A DNA stretch of 64,000 bases from Psychrobacter nivimaris. GTDB lineage: Bacteria; Pseudomonadota; Gammaproteobacteria; Pseudomonadales; Moraxellaceae. The stretch lies in contig NZ_VZIZ01000019.1 of the NCBI RefSeq assembly GCF_009812035.1, positions 1-64,000 on the forward strand, read 5' to 3'. Of the stretch, positions 27,828 through 37,700 are shown in pieces. The position numbers and the translations under genes were made by a program. Numbering within the stretch: the first letter of the stretch is position 1; each line of letters opens with the position of its first letter. The notes below the pieces were generated by a model. The model searched no databases, was not told the DNA's origin, and was given only the letters and a program-made list of their open reading frames with translations.

Positions 27828-28757
27828 TCAGACAAAATATCCATCAAAGCGTACGGCTTCATTATGCCAGCTTTCGCTAGCTGGCTCATCAGCGAGCAGC
27901 GGTGCAAACTGTGGACGCTTTACGACCACGCGACCTTGGCCTTGCGTACTTTGTTTGACAACGGCCTGTGCACTACTTAGTAGCTGTCGCTCTTCATCTA
28001 ACGTTGGTGGACGAGCTAATTGATGCAGTGCTTGCATATGCTTACCGACTTTTGCCCCTTTACCTGTTTTGCTATCTTGATAGCTATCCTCTGGGAACAT
28101 CGGATCCAAATAGACGACATCGATTGCCGTAGCGTTATCGGCTACTGTACCAGCCTCTAGATTCGCAAAATAACTGAGTGCATCAGCATTAATAATCTGT
28201 AGACGGCTCATGAGCTTTTGCCAATTGGGTAGCGCACTCATACGCTGCTGCTCTACAAGTAACAGCAATGCCATCAAAGGCTGCTGCTCAAGCATAGTGA
28301 CTTGGGCACCAGTACTGGCCAATATTAAACTATCATGCCCAAAGCCAGCGGTTGCATCAATAACATGACTATCCGATGTGATTTTGGCCGCTTGTAATAG
28401 CAGCTCAGACTTACGACCAGCACTCACTACACGGCGCTGCAACTTGTCCCACTCAGGTGCCACACTAAGCCCATCACTTAACCATGATAGCTTGTCTTTA
28501 TCATCTAATAATAAAATAAGCTGAGTAGATGCTTGGCTCAACTGCTGACGGCGCTTTTGAGTTAATTTCTCTGTAGCGACCTCTATATCTAAGATAATTG
28601 GTAATGTATGCTCAGCTATCAATGACTGTAGGTTCTCGACCTGTGCTTGCTGGCTGTCATTGACGTAGAATAACTGACAATGTACAACAGCACCTGTCTC
28701 GTCATACGTTTGGGGCACATCGGTCATAACCATCATCCTATTTGCTGCTTTTTTCAC
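27828..28757 (-). CDS. rsmJ: 16S rRNA m2G1516 methyltransferase RsmJ
   Basis: Methylates N2 of G1516 in 16S rRNA. The 309-residue protein holds the class I SAM motif VIDATAGFGHDSLILASTGA near residue 135 and the RsmJ block VVYLDPMFPEDSY near 217, in which D-P-M-F-P replaces the common NPPY. It ends GRVVVKRPQFAPLLA, typical of the family. E. coli RsmJ has 250 residues; the extra length lies mainly in the N-terminal 110 residues. It precedes uppP on the opposite side by 35 bases and shares its strand, so co-transcription from uppP is likely. Confidence 0.9.
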   Translation of the reverse strand: MKKAANRMMVMTDVPQTYDETGAVVHCQLFYVNDSQQAQVENLQSLIAEHTLPIILDIEVATEKLTQKRRQQLSQASTQLILLLDDKDKLSWLSDGLSVAPEWDKLQRRVVSAGRKSELLLQAAKITSDSHVIDATAGFGHDSLILASTGAQVTMLEQQPLMALLLLVEQQRMSALPNWQKLMSRLQIINADALSYFANLEAGTVADNATAIDVVYLDPMFPEDSYQDSKTGKGAKVGKHMQALHQLARPPTLDEERQLLSSAQAVVKQSTQGQGRVVVKRPQFAPLLADEPASESWHNEAVRFDGYFV

Positions 28758-28792
28758 TATAAATTACTGGCGTGTTAAATCATAATGCAAAT

Positions 28793-29635
28793 CTAGCTAG
28801 CCATTTGATAACCAAAGCCCCAAGCGGCGACCAACACGATAACACCCGTGATAATGCGCAACCAAGCAAAAATAGTAAAGTCACGGCGACTTACCCATGC
28901 CACGAGCAAGCGGATACAGAGTAACGCCACTACAAATGATACGATGGTTCCGATACCTAGCACCAGCCAGTCTTCACTGTTGGTCAGTACGTCACCATGT
29001 TTGACTAAGTCCAACAGTGCCGCGCCTACAATGACAGGAATACCCAAAAAGAAAGAAAACTCAGCAGAAGCCTTACGTGATACACCTAACCACAGCGCGC
29101 CAATAATAGTGGCACCTGAGCGTGACGTCCCTGGTATAAGAGCTAAACATTGGAACAAACCAATCATCAACGCAGTTTTTATGCTGACATCTTCCGCTTC
29201 TTCTGCAATGACCGTTTTAGGACGCTTTTCCACGTAAAATATCAGTAGACCGCCGATGATGAGCATAATAGCAACGACAATAGGATTGAATAAATACGCT
29301 TTGATTTCATCGGCAAAAGTAAAACCAACAATCATCACAGGGATAGTAGAGACAATCAGACTGAGTCCCAGCTGCCTAGGATTGGTCATGCCCTCTGCTT
29401 TACCAGTCAGCAAGCCCATCAGCGCTTGCCATAACCTACCCCAATAGTCATAAATCACTGCTAAAATAGCGCCAAGCTGTACCACCACGACAAATAAATC
29501 AACTTTTTCTTTGGTCCAAAACCCCATGACATCTGCTGATAAAATCAAGTAGCCCGTGCTAGAGATGGGTAAAAACTCAGTGATACCCTCAACGATACCC
29601 ATGATGACAGCTTGAATTAATAAAATGATATCCAC
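28793..29635 (-). CDS. uppP: Undecaprenyl-diphosphatase UppP (BacA)
   Basis: Dephosphorylates undecaprenyl diphosphate to recycle the lipid carrier of peptidoglycan and confers bacitracin tolerance. 280 residues with about eight membrane helices. I chose the GTG at 29635 because AGGAAA lies eight bases before it and the family starts there; a TTG ten codons earlier is less likely. Motif 1 reads EGITEFLPISSTGYL with E16 and E20. Motif 2 is PGTSRSGATI. The position of E. coli His30, normally ISSTGH, is Tyr29 here (codon TAC), which is unusual. Otherwise nothing is missing. Confidence 0.93.
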   Translation of the reverse strand: MDIILLIQAVIMGIVEGITEFLPISSTGYLILSADVMGFWTKEKVDLFVVVVQLGAILAVIYDYWGRLWQALMGLLTGKAEGMTNPRQLGLSLIVSTIPVMIVGFTFADEIKAYLFNPIVVAIMLIIGGLLIFYVEKRPKTVIAEEAEDVSIKTALMIGLFQCLALIPGTSRSGATIIGALWLGVSRKASAEFSFFLGIPVIVGAALLDLVKHGDVLTNSEDWLVLGIGTIVSFVVALLCIRLLVAWVSRRDFTIFAWLRIITGVIVLVAAWGFGYQMAS

Positions 29636-29779
29636 GGTGACTTTCCTAAAAATAGAGGAGCCCAAAAACAGGCTGAGCTAAGAACAGACCGATTGGCTGT
29701 CCTATATTAACGTTGATTTTGTATTGGTATGTGCTTGCTAAACACTAAAAAGCTGGCTGCAAAAAACATATTTATAAAG

Positions 29780-30481
29780 CTATGCTTTGCCTTGCTCTTT
29801 AAGTGTTTTCCAAGCTTGATTACGTAGATATTTTGGTAGAGCCTGTGCAGCCTCAGTACCACCAGACTTTGCAAACTGGGCTATACCAAGCTGTCCGATA
29901 ATGACCGCATCTGGCCAAACATCTTCATGGCAAGCTTGCTGGTCATGTAGCGCTAATAGCGTCGCACCATTACCCGCAATAGGTAGGTTGAGCTCTGTTT
30001 GGCTATCATAATCTAATAGCTGTTCTGTACTGTCGCTACTATCATCCAATACTGGCTGCATGATACCGTGATCTGACTGATCATCTACAGCTACTTCATA
30101 CTGTCCAAAATAGACCTGCTGCATACGCGCATCAAGGGCGCTGTATATATGTGTTAGACCGTATTTCTGATACGCACATTGTGCAATCGCTTGTAGACTA
30201 GAGACGCCCACACAAGGCAAGTCATGTGCGACCGATAGTGCCTGCACAACTGCCGTATTGATACGGATACCGCTAAATGCACCCGGCCCGCGATTGAATA
30301 TCAAAGCCTGTATATCAGCAAGACCTAGCTGCGCCTCAGATAGTGCAACATCAATCATCGGTAAAATCTGCTGAGTCTGCTGGCGTTTACCTGTTTCGGT
30401 ATGGCTCGACAGCACCTGCCCACTCGAATCTAAAATCGCGATCGAACACTGATCGAACACGGTATCCATTGCTAAAAACAT
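29780..30481 (-). CDS. tsaB: tRNA threonylcarbamoyladenosine synthesis protein TsaB
   Basis: TsaB is the structural partner of TsaD in making t6A37 on ANN-decoding tRNAs. The 233-residue protein has the ASKHA-like N-terminal part: FLAMDTVFDQCSIAIL at its start, then RQQTQQILPMIDVALSEAQL, and NRGPGAFSGIRINTAVVQAL, the strongest TsaB block (GPGSFTGLR in most). I preferred the ATG at 30481 over the GTG one codon upstream because GAGG lies five bases before it. The C-terminal half is more variable, with an acidic insert (DDSSDSTEQLLDYDS). It is transcribed alone. Confidence 0.93.
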   Translation of the reverse strand: MFLAMDTVFDQCSIAILDSSGQVLSSHTETGKRQQTQQILPMIDVALSEAQLGLADIQALIFNRGPGAFSGIRINTAVVQALSVAHDLPCVGVSSLQAIAQCAYQKYGLTHIYSALDARMQQVYFGQYEVAVDDQSDHGIMQPVLDDSSDSTEQLLDYDSQTELNLPIAGNGATLLALHDQQACHEDVWPDAVIIGQLGIAQFAKSGGTEAAQALPKYLRNQAWKTLKEQGKA

Positions 30482-30706
30482 CACAACCTCGGCTTATACT
30501 TTTGGCAGTCTAGGGCATGTCAGATTTTGATGAGTATTTACAATCATTATTAATGGTCATTATTAATCAATGTACTGCAAAAATCCTGACAGGGTAAAAC
30601 AGCGCCTATCATAGCATTTAGGTCACAAAAATTTTATTACTTTCTACGTTTTCCACATTTTATTCATCGGTTATTATTCGTTGGTCGTAATTTAAGGCTA
30701 GCAATG

Positions 30707-30741
30707 AAAAAGCCCCAAAGCTTAATTGGCTTTGAGGCTTT
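30707..30741 (-). terminator. Terminator of ffh
   Basis: On the minus strand AAAGCCTCAAAGC pairs with GCTTTGGGGCTTT (one mismatch), followed by a T-run, about 40 bases past the ffh stop. Confidence 0.85.
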
Positions 30742-30781
30742 GGATTTTTGAACAAGTGACTTAAAAATAAAAAATACTAAT

Positions 30782-32326
30782 TTAGAAACGTGTTTTGAAT
30801 TTTTTTGGCGCTTGGTTTTGCATGTCTTGCATTTGCTTTTGCATCTCTTCAGTGCTTGGCATGTTATTTGGATCAAGTCCCATCTGTTTTGCCATTTGCT
30901 CTGGGCTCACATCTTTAGCGCCACCTTGCTGACCGCCACCAAACAATGGACCGCCGCCACCGCCAGCACTACCGCCACCCATGAGCCCTTGCATAGACTT
31001 CATCATTTTACTGATGCCTTCAGGCTTTGAGATCATTTTCATCATTTTTGCCATTTGCTTGTGCTGCTTGAGCAAACGGTTAACATCTTGAATCTCACGG
31101 CCTGAACCTGCAGCGATACGGCGCTTACGACTTGGGTTAATCTTATCGGGGTTTTTGCGCTCAAATGGCGTCATTGAGTTGATCAACGCTTCCATCTCAC
31201 GTACTTTTTCTTCTGGTTTGGCATCTTCGACGGCTTTTTGCATGTCTGAGCCGCCCATACCAGGCATCTTATCTAAGAAACCTGCCATACCGCCCATGCT
31301 CTTCATCTGCTGGAACTGAGTCAATAGATCCTCAAGGTCGAAGTCACCGCCCTTTTGCATCTTTTTCGCCATTTTTTCGGCTTTATCACGGTCAATTTTC
31401 TGCTCAACTTCTTCGACCAGACTCAGTACATCACCCATACCTAGGATACGCTGCGCGATACGCTCAGGGTGGAACAGCTCTAGCTCATCTAATTTTTCAC
31501 CGCGGCCCAAGAACTTAATTGGCTTGCCGGTGATAGCACGTACAGAGAGCGCCGCACCGCCGCGAGCATCACCGTCAGTTTTGGTTAAGATAACACCCGT
31601 CAACGGCAACGCATCATTAAAAGCTTTTGCGGTATTGGCGGCATCTTGACCCGTCATGGCATCGACGACGAATAGCGTCTCAGATGGGTTAACCGCAGCC
31701 GTTAGCGCCTTAATCTCATCCATCATGGTATCGTCGATATGTAGACGACCAGCGGTATCAATGATCAGGATATCTTGATATTGGATTTTGGCTTCTTCTA
31801 TCGCACGCTTTGCGATATCAATTGGATTCTCATCTGTGCTTGAGTTCACAAACTTAGCATTCACCTGACCGGCTACTTGCTCAAGCTGTTTGATGGCCGC
31901 TGGACGATAAACGTCGGCAGAGACTAGCATGACTTTTTTCTTTTGGCGCTCTTGTAAATATTTGGCCAACTTACCAGCTGTAGTCGTTTTACCCGCACCT
32001 TGCAAACCCGCTAGCAAATAAACAACAGGCGGCTTACCTGTCATCTCTAACTGCTGATTGGCGCTGCCCATCATTTCGGTCAGCTCGTCGTGTACGATTT
32101 TGACAAATGCTTGACCTGGCGCTAACTCTTTTAGCACCTCAGCACCAAGCGCTTGTTCTTTTACGCGTTTTACAAAATCACGAGTGACAGGCAACGCCAC
32201 ATCAGCTTCTAACAACGCCATACGCACTTCACGTAGCGTGTCTTTGATATTGTCTTCGGTCAACTGTCCGGTACCGACGATGTTACGTAGGCTCGACGAT
32301 AAGCGTTCTGTTAAGGTATCAAACAT
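30782..32326 (-). CDS. ffh: Signal recognition particle protein Ffh
   Basis: The SRP54 GTPase; with 4.5S RNA it brings ribosomes making membrane proteins to FtsY. 514 residues. The N domain is residues 1-90. The G domain starts with GLQGAGKTTTAGKLAKYL near 107, then DTAGRLHIDD near 190, TKTDGDARGG near 248 and GRGEKLDELELFHPE. The Met-rich M domain (about 320-450) contains NPSRKRRIAAGSGREIQDVN, which binds 4.5S RNA, and a long Gly/Met-rich and Gln-rich tail. The length exceeds E. coli (453) only by that tail. It is divergent from the CcsA-like gene, a common arrangement. Confidence 0.97.
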   Translation of the reverse strand: MFDTLTERLSSSLRNIVGTGQLTEDNIKDTLREVRMALLEADVALPVTRDFVKRVKEQALGAEVLKELAPGQAFVKIVHDELTEMMGSANQQLEMTGKPPVVYLLAGLQGAGKTTTAGKLAKYLQERQKKKVMLVSADVYRPAAIKQLEQVAGQVNAKFVNSSTDENPIDIAKRAIEEAKIQYQDILIIDTAGRLHIDDTMMDEIKALTAAVNPSETLFVVDAMTGQDAANTAKAFNDALPLTGVILTKTDGDARGGAALSVRAITGKPIKFLGRGEKLDELELFHPERIAQRILGMGDVLSLVEEVEQKIDRDKAEKMAKKMQKGGDFDLEDLLTQFQQMKSMGGMAGFLDKMPGMGGSDMQKAVEDAKPEEKVREMEALINSMTPFERKNPDKINPSRKRRIAAGSGREIQDVNRLLKQHKQMAKMMKMISKPEGISKMMKSMQGLMGGGSAGGGGGPLFGGGQQGGAKDVSPEQMAKQMGLDPNNMPSTEEMQKQMQDMQNQAPKKFKTRF

Positions 32327-32751
32327 AAATAACTCTCAATTAAAATGGTTTTCAATTAAATAATACGCAATGAAAATAACTCTAAATCAAACCATTAAAA
32401 TGGTTCGTAAATAATATTAGGATACGCTATAAGATATTAGGATATTGCATGACAAGGGACATGATAAAAGAATTATATTATCAATACTATAGCATTAACA
32501 TGGCTCAAAACTTATAGTCGTTTCGCAAAGGACACAGCGATTATAATTGTAGTCAACTTTTTATAGATGACATATTTTATGTTTTGCGCTATGCAGCACT
32601 TCTGATCATTTATAAGTTATAAGCAAGATGGTGCTCAATTGGCACCCATTTTATGATAAATTGGACGATTATTCTAATCATTCTGATAATACCACTTTAG
32701 CGACACATTGAGCGGCAGTTTATGCTCAGTATAAGATGAGGCTTTTTATCT
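32327..32751. other. Divergent region ffh / CcsA-like gene
   Basis: 425 bases, AT-rich, no gene seen. It should contain two divergent promoters. GGTGC and GGCACC at 32630-32646 form a short stem. Nothing else stands out. Confidence 0.45.
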
Positions 32752-33543
32752 GTGCACTTTGCATTCTTACTTGCTAGCATGGCTTATATCTTAGTCAGCA
32801 TCCATATTGGTTGGGCGCTGGTTCAGGACAAACCTATCCACAAAAGCCTCAGTTTGGGCTTATTGCTGGTCGGCATGGCGGCACATGCGGCACTGCTATA
32901 TCCATACGTTGTGACGCTGTATGGTTTAAATTTCAACTTATTTAATATCATCAGTCTGACCAGTTTATTTTTCTTATTCTTTTATCTATTGTTCTGTTTA
33001 TATCGCCCTATTCTTAGCCTTGGTATTTTGGCTGCACCCACTGCGCTAATAGGTATGACGGTCGGTTATGTCGGCCGCGCCCCTTATCAACCACTAACGG
33101 ATGTCAGTATCGGACTTGAAATCCATATCATATTATCATTAGCTGCCTATTGTGTGCTGTTGATGGCTGCGGTACAAGCGCTATTTTTACGGCTACAAAT
33201 ACGTGAGCTCAAGCATCATACCATTCATCGCTTTTGGGTCAATAAACTACCCTCCTTGCAAAGTATGGAGAGTTTATTATTCGATATGCTATTGGTTGGC
33301 TTTGTATTGCTAAGTATCGCACTGGGGATTGGGTTTATCTATGTACAAGACTTGATGGCGCAGCATATTGTGCATAAGACTGTTTTTAGTCTACTGTCGT
33401 GGTTATTATTTGGTGTGCTACTATTCGGTAACTGGCGTGCAGGCTGGCGAGGCAAACGTGCGGCTAATATCACTATTTATGCTTTTATCCTATTAGCCAT
33501 TGGCTTTGTTGGTAGCAAGTTCGTCTTAGAAATGCTCCTATAA
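32752..33543 (+). CDS. ypjD: CcsA/YpjD-family cytochrome c assembly-like membrane protein
   Basis: 263 residues with eight hydrophobic helices. It belongs to the CcmC/CcsA superfamily of haem-handling membrane proteins, in the YpjD branch usually encoded divergently from ffh. DVSIGLEIHIILSLAAYCVLLMAAVQA contains one conserved His of the family and a later HIVHKTVFSLLSWL another. It lacks the WWD tryptophan-rich loop of true cytochrome c synthetases. E. coli YpjD (CorE) has been linked to divalent metal resistance. The start is GTG at 32752, chosen because the first helix begins directly after it. It shares a terminator with the convergent purU. Confidence 0.87.
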   Translation: MHFAFLLASMAYILVSIHIGWALVQDKPIHKSLSLGLLLVGMAAHAALLYPYVVTLYGLNFNLFNIISLTSLFFLFFYLLFCLYRPILSLGILAAPTALIGMTVGYVGRAPYQPLTDVSIGLEIHIILSLAAYCVLLMAAVQALFLRLQIRELKHHTIHRFWVNKLPSLQSMESLLFDMLLVGFVLLSIALGIGFIYVQDLMAQHIVHKTVFSLLSWLLFGVLLFGNWRAGWRGKRAANITIYAFILLAIGFVGSKFVLEMLL

Positions 33544-33553
33544 AATATATGTT

Positions 33554-33599
33554 CAAAAAAAGGCGGTCAGTAACTGTTGCTACTGACCGCCTTTTTTAC
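33554..33599. terminator. Bidirectional terminator
   Basis: AAAAAAGGCGGTCAGTA and TACTGACCGCCTTTTTT pair perfectly across a short loop. It lies between the convergent ypjD and purU stops and offers a T-run on both strands. Confidence 0.93.
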
Positions 33600-33628
33600 A
33601 TTTTTAGCCGACTCACTACTAATTCTTC

Positions 33629-34549
33629 TTAGTTAAATACGACTGTCTTATTACCCGCCACAATCACACGGTTTTGCACATGCCAGTTTACAGCACGTGC
33701 TAATACGTTGCGTTCGATATCACGGCCGATAGCACGCAACTCTGTCACCCCTTGGCGATGCGTCACACGGTGTACATCTTGCTCAATGATAGGCCCTTGA
33801 TCAAGCTCAGCTGTGACATAATGCGCAGTTGCTCCAATAAGCTTAACGCCTTTATCGTAAGCTTGACGATAAGGATCTGCACCCACAAACGCAGGTAAGA
33901 ATGAATGATGAATATTGATAATCTGCATCGGCCAACGTTTGACGAAATCTGATGACAATATCTGCATATAGCGCGCCAATACTAACAAGTCGTTACCTGC
34001 CATCAACTTATGAATCTGCTCTTCTGCCTCTGCCTTATTGTCTTTGGTCACTGGCACATGATGAAAAGTAATGCCAAAGTTTTGTACTGCTTGCTTTAAA
34101 TCAGGATGGTTGCTGACCACGCAAGTAATCTCGCAATCGAGCAATCCACGCTGATGTCGCCATAATAAATCTAACAACGCATGATCAAATTTAGATACCA
34201 AAATACCAACTTTAGTCTTCGTTGCATTATTATGTAGACGCCAATCCATATCGTGACGCTTGGCAACCGTATGCGCAAAGCTGGCTTCAAAATTCTCGAT
34301 AATATCGCTTAATCCTGCCAAGGCAAACTCTAAACGCATAAAATATTGACCACCTTCATGCGCTGTTGAATACTGGTCAAGCGTAATGATATTAGCACCA
34401 TAACGATGAATAAATTCAGAGACTGCCTGTACGATACCCGCTTGATCTTTGCATTTGATGAGCAGCGTGGCTGTATCAATAGCGCTAGGAATCTGTTTGC
34501 TCTGAGAAGCTATGGTCGATAATGAAACCGTTTTAGTGTTGTCTGACAT
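33629..34549 (-). CDS. purU: Formyltetrahydrofolate deformylase
   Basis: Hydrolyses 10-formyl-tetrahydrofolate to formate and tetrahydrofolate, which balances one-carbon units and feeds formate to PurT. 306 residues. Residues 25-105 are an ACT-type regulatory domain (TLLIKCKDQAGIVQAVSEFI). Residues 115-300 are a formyltransferase fold: KVGILVSKFDHALLDLLWRH, LARYMQILSSDFVKRWP and NIHHSFLPAFVGADPYRQAY, with the catalytic N-x-H and, later, the Asp of ELDQGPIIEQD. The first 20 residues exceed the E. coli protein. It is convergent with ypjD. Confidence 0.95.
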   Translation of the reverse strand: MSDNTKTVSLSTIASQSKQIPSAIDTATLLIKCKDQAGIVQAVSEFIHRYGANIITLDQYSTAHEGGQYFMRLEFALAGLSDIIENFEASFAHTVAKRHDMDWRLHNNATKTKVGILVSKFDHALLDLLWRHQRGLLDCEITCVVSNHPDLKQAVQNFGITFHHVPVTKDNKAEAEEQIHKLMAGNDLLVLARYMQILSSDFVKRWPMQIINIHHSFLPAFVGADPYRQAYDKGVKLIGATAHYVTAELDQGPIIEQDVHRVTHRQGVTELRAIGRDIERNVLARAVNWHVQNRVIVAGNKTVVFN

Positions 34550-34702
34550 AATTCGCCCAATATAAAAAATGATGACTTATCGCTGAAAAATTGCTGACAG
34601 CATAGTAAACCGGTTATTTTAATCTTTTTTGCAATATTTTGCTGAGCGAGTTGGTTGTTTTTGGTTATTTAAGGTGATTTGGTTGTTTAGAAAGATAAAG
34701 CA

Positions 34703-34731
34703 AAAACCCCCGACATGTGGTCAGGGGTTTT
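34703..34731 (-). terminator. Terminator of the giant lipoprotein gene
   Basis: AAAACCCC and GGGGTTTT flank an inner GAC/GTC stem. It lies about 30 bases downstream of the gene end and yields a T-run on the minus strand. Confidence 0.85.
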
Positions 34732-34760
34732 AAAATATCACTTTTCAGTATTTGGCAATG

Positions 34761-37700
34761 TTATTCGACTTTTATAGTTCTGGTAAAACCTGCTCCATTA
34801 CTCACGACGCCTAACGTAGCTCCCAATTCAAACGCTTGATTAAAGTCTACAATAAAGCTGTTGTAACCTTGCGATTGTGCATTTGGACTGACACCATTGA
34901 TCGATACTGCATAGCTTGGCTGATATGGTGAAAGTATCACTTTCGTAGTATCTTTTTCAGCATCGATATTAACACTCAAGCTATTCACACAAGTTGCGTT
35001 ACCTGGACCAAATGGGCTAGCGTCTGCGATCCAAGGGCTGAATAAGGTATCACCAGAGATATCCAAGTCACCATCCAAGTATGGTAGCGAATAATTCAGG
35101 CTTTGGGTATTTTCACTACCATTCAGGAAAGTTGATGCGTCGAACCTTACTTTTACCCAGTTTGAATAACGGATGGGATAGCGAACTTGGAAATCAGCAC
35201 GTCCCTCTGCATCAGTGACAAACGAATAACCATCTTCAGCAAATGTCCCACCAATGATAGCAACTGGGTTAATTGTATCCAGTACACCATTGTTATTTAC
35301 ATCATCGTCATTATCCAAGATGTAATTATACTCTGGACTGTCTTCACTCGTAATCCAGTTAGACCGTAACAAAATGGCAGATTTTTCAGAGAATGTTTTA
35401 GGTTCTGGCGTACTGATGTTACCTTCTCCATCTACTGTATTAGCCCCTTGATACGAAGTGCTACTATCTAGCAGACACACGCGACCTTGTGCATACTCTA
35501 CTGCGTAAGACTTGATAGATACCTCTTTGTTGGCCACGGCTTGTCCTGAGCCATCCATAACCGATATCGAGCCATTAACTGTATAGTAGATGTCGTCAGA
35601 AGATATTTTATTAGCAAACGTCAATGTTGTATAAACAGCATCTTTTGATACGGTAATATTAGTGGACTTGCTACCAATATTATTAGGGTCATTCAATAGT
35701 CGAGCGTTGAGTGTCACACCATTAATCGGTGAGCTGGCGTTTGCCAAATACACTACACGTGCTTGACCTTTGCTATCAGTGATAGCAGTTGCAGCAGATA
35801 GCCTTCCTGCTGAAGAATCGGAAGCACGGCTAAAGACGACTGTTTGCCCTTCGACTGGTACATCATTTTTATCTTTGACGGTTGCGACAAGCTCCGTACT
35901 GCTACCTGGTGTGATAACTGATCTTACAGCTTGGAACAGTACCTTAGCTGGCGTAGTAGCTCTAAAACGTGTGTCTACGGTTGTTTGATACTTAAGACTA
36001 CCCGCAGTACCTGTAGCGAATATACCTAGTACTTTAGCCTCTAGTACTGCTGTACCTGCCAACTCAGACGTTAGCTTCACAGGAACTGTAATCGTATAGC
36101 CATTTGCAGCTATATCAGTAGCTCTGATTCTTCTTGTAAAAATGACATCATTGTTGCCACTGCCATTATTAAACTGCCCAATAGTCGTTTGCACTTCAAT
36201 AGTCTCACCAACCAGACTTTGTGCTAATTCTGGACTATCAGCACGAATTTGGACATTGATAGTTTGCTGCTCATTAACATCGTAAACGTCTTCAATATCG
36301 ATGAAACTAATACCCGCTTGCGATACCTTAACCAAATCAATGCTACTGGTACTACGCTGAGTGGTCAGCTCTCGCTCACCCGCTGCTCTCACGAAGACAC
36401 GTAAGTTACCATTGCTATCAAAGCTCAAATCATTTTCGTTGATTGTAAAGCTAGCTTTACCTTCTGAATCGGTGGTCGCGGTTGCATCACTAGCAATAAG
36501 GTTGCCGTCAGTATCAATGAGCTCTACGTTGGCATTTGCAATCGCAAGTCCCGTTCCATCAGTTAAAGTAGAAGACAGGGTGGTTGTACTGTTATCTTTG
36601 AGATTTTTTTCAGATGCTGTAAGGGTAAGTGTTGTGCCAATTGCAGATAAGCTCAGAGACTTTTGTTCCCGCACTTCCATATTGACAGTACCGTTAGCAT
36701 CATATTGCGGCGTGACGATTTTAGCATTAATCACGACACTATGATTGAGGCGAGCATTGATACTATTAGCTGCTAACAATACACCTACGTCAACCCGACC
36801 ACTACTATCACTCACAACTGTACTAGATGTAGTCAACGCAGCACCGCTTGCTTCTAAGTTTTCAATACTCAGCTGTATTGGCACTCCTGATAAAACACCA
36901 CCATTACTATCTGTCACTCGGAAGGTCGCATTAGTCTGATCGCCACCAGTATTCAAAGTAGACTTATCAGAAGACGCTATTAGCTGATAGCTATCGATCG
37001 TAGCGGTATCTACTGCAACGATATAGTTTTGTACTAATGAAGTGTTTTCGGCAGTTGTTGTGGTCGCTGTTAATCGAATACCAGCTTCTAACGTTGCTTG
37101 GTTAACGTTAGCCCCATCTTCAAGAGTTAAGTTAAAGGTAGCTACGCCATCACTATTGGTAGTAGCAGTACCGTTCGAGATACTGACACCCGTTTTTATA
37201 GGGTCATCAACGTTTAAAGTAACTTGACGATTGGCAATAGCACCGTCTGTATTTTCTAAACGAACAAACACTTTGAACGTATCACCTTTGGTATTGACGA
37301 CTTTATTTGCACCAATAGTAAGACTTTCAGTCGTACCGCTTGGATCAGGAGTTAGTGTCTTAACAGTACTGATTTTTGTAGCAATATTATCATTCTCATC
37401 AGTAGCTGAAAATACGACTTTGAAGCTACTACCAATGGCTGATTTTTGCGCATTCGTTAGTCCAGCTGGTACAGCAAGTGTGAAGCTCGCTTTACCTGAG
37501 TCATTCGTGGTTTGCGTACCACTGGTTACCAATCTAACCCCTTGAGCTGCAACAGCAGCAGGAAGCGCTAAATAAACCTGCTTATCCGCAATGACATTGT
37601 CCTTGCTGTCTTGGGCTATTACCTCAACCTGAGTCTCACCACCATTTAGATTTAGTGAATTTGGTGTGATAGCTATTAAATCAATAGCCGCTTTGGTTGA

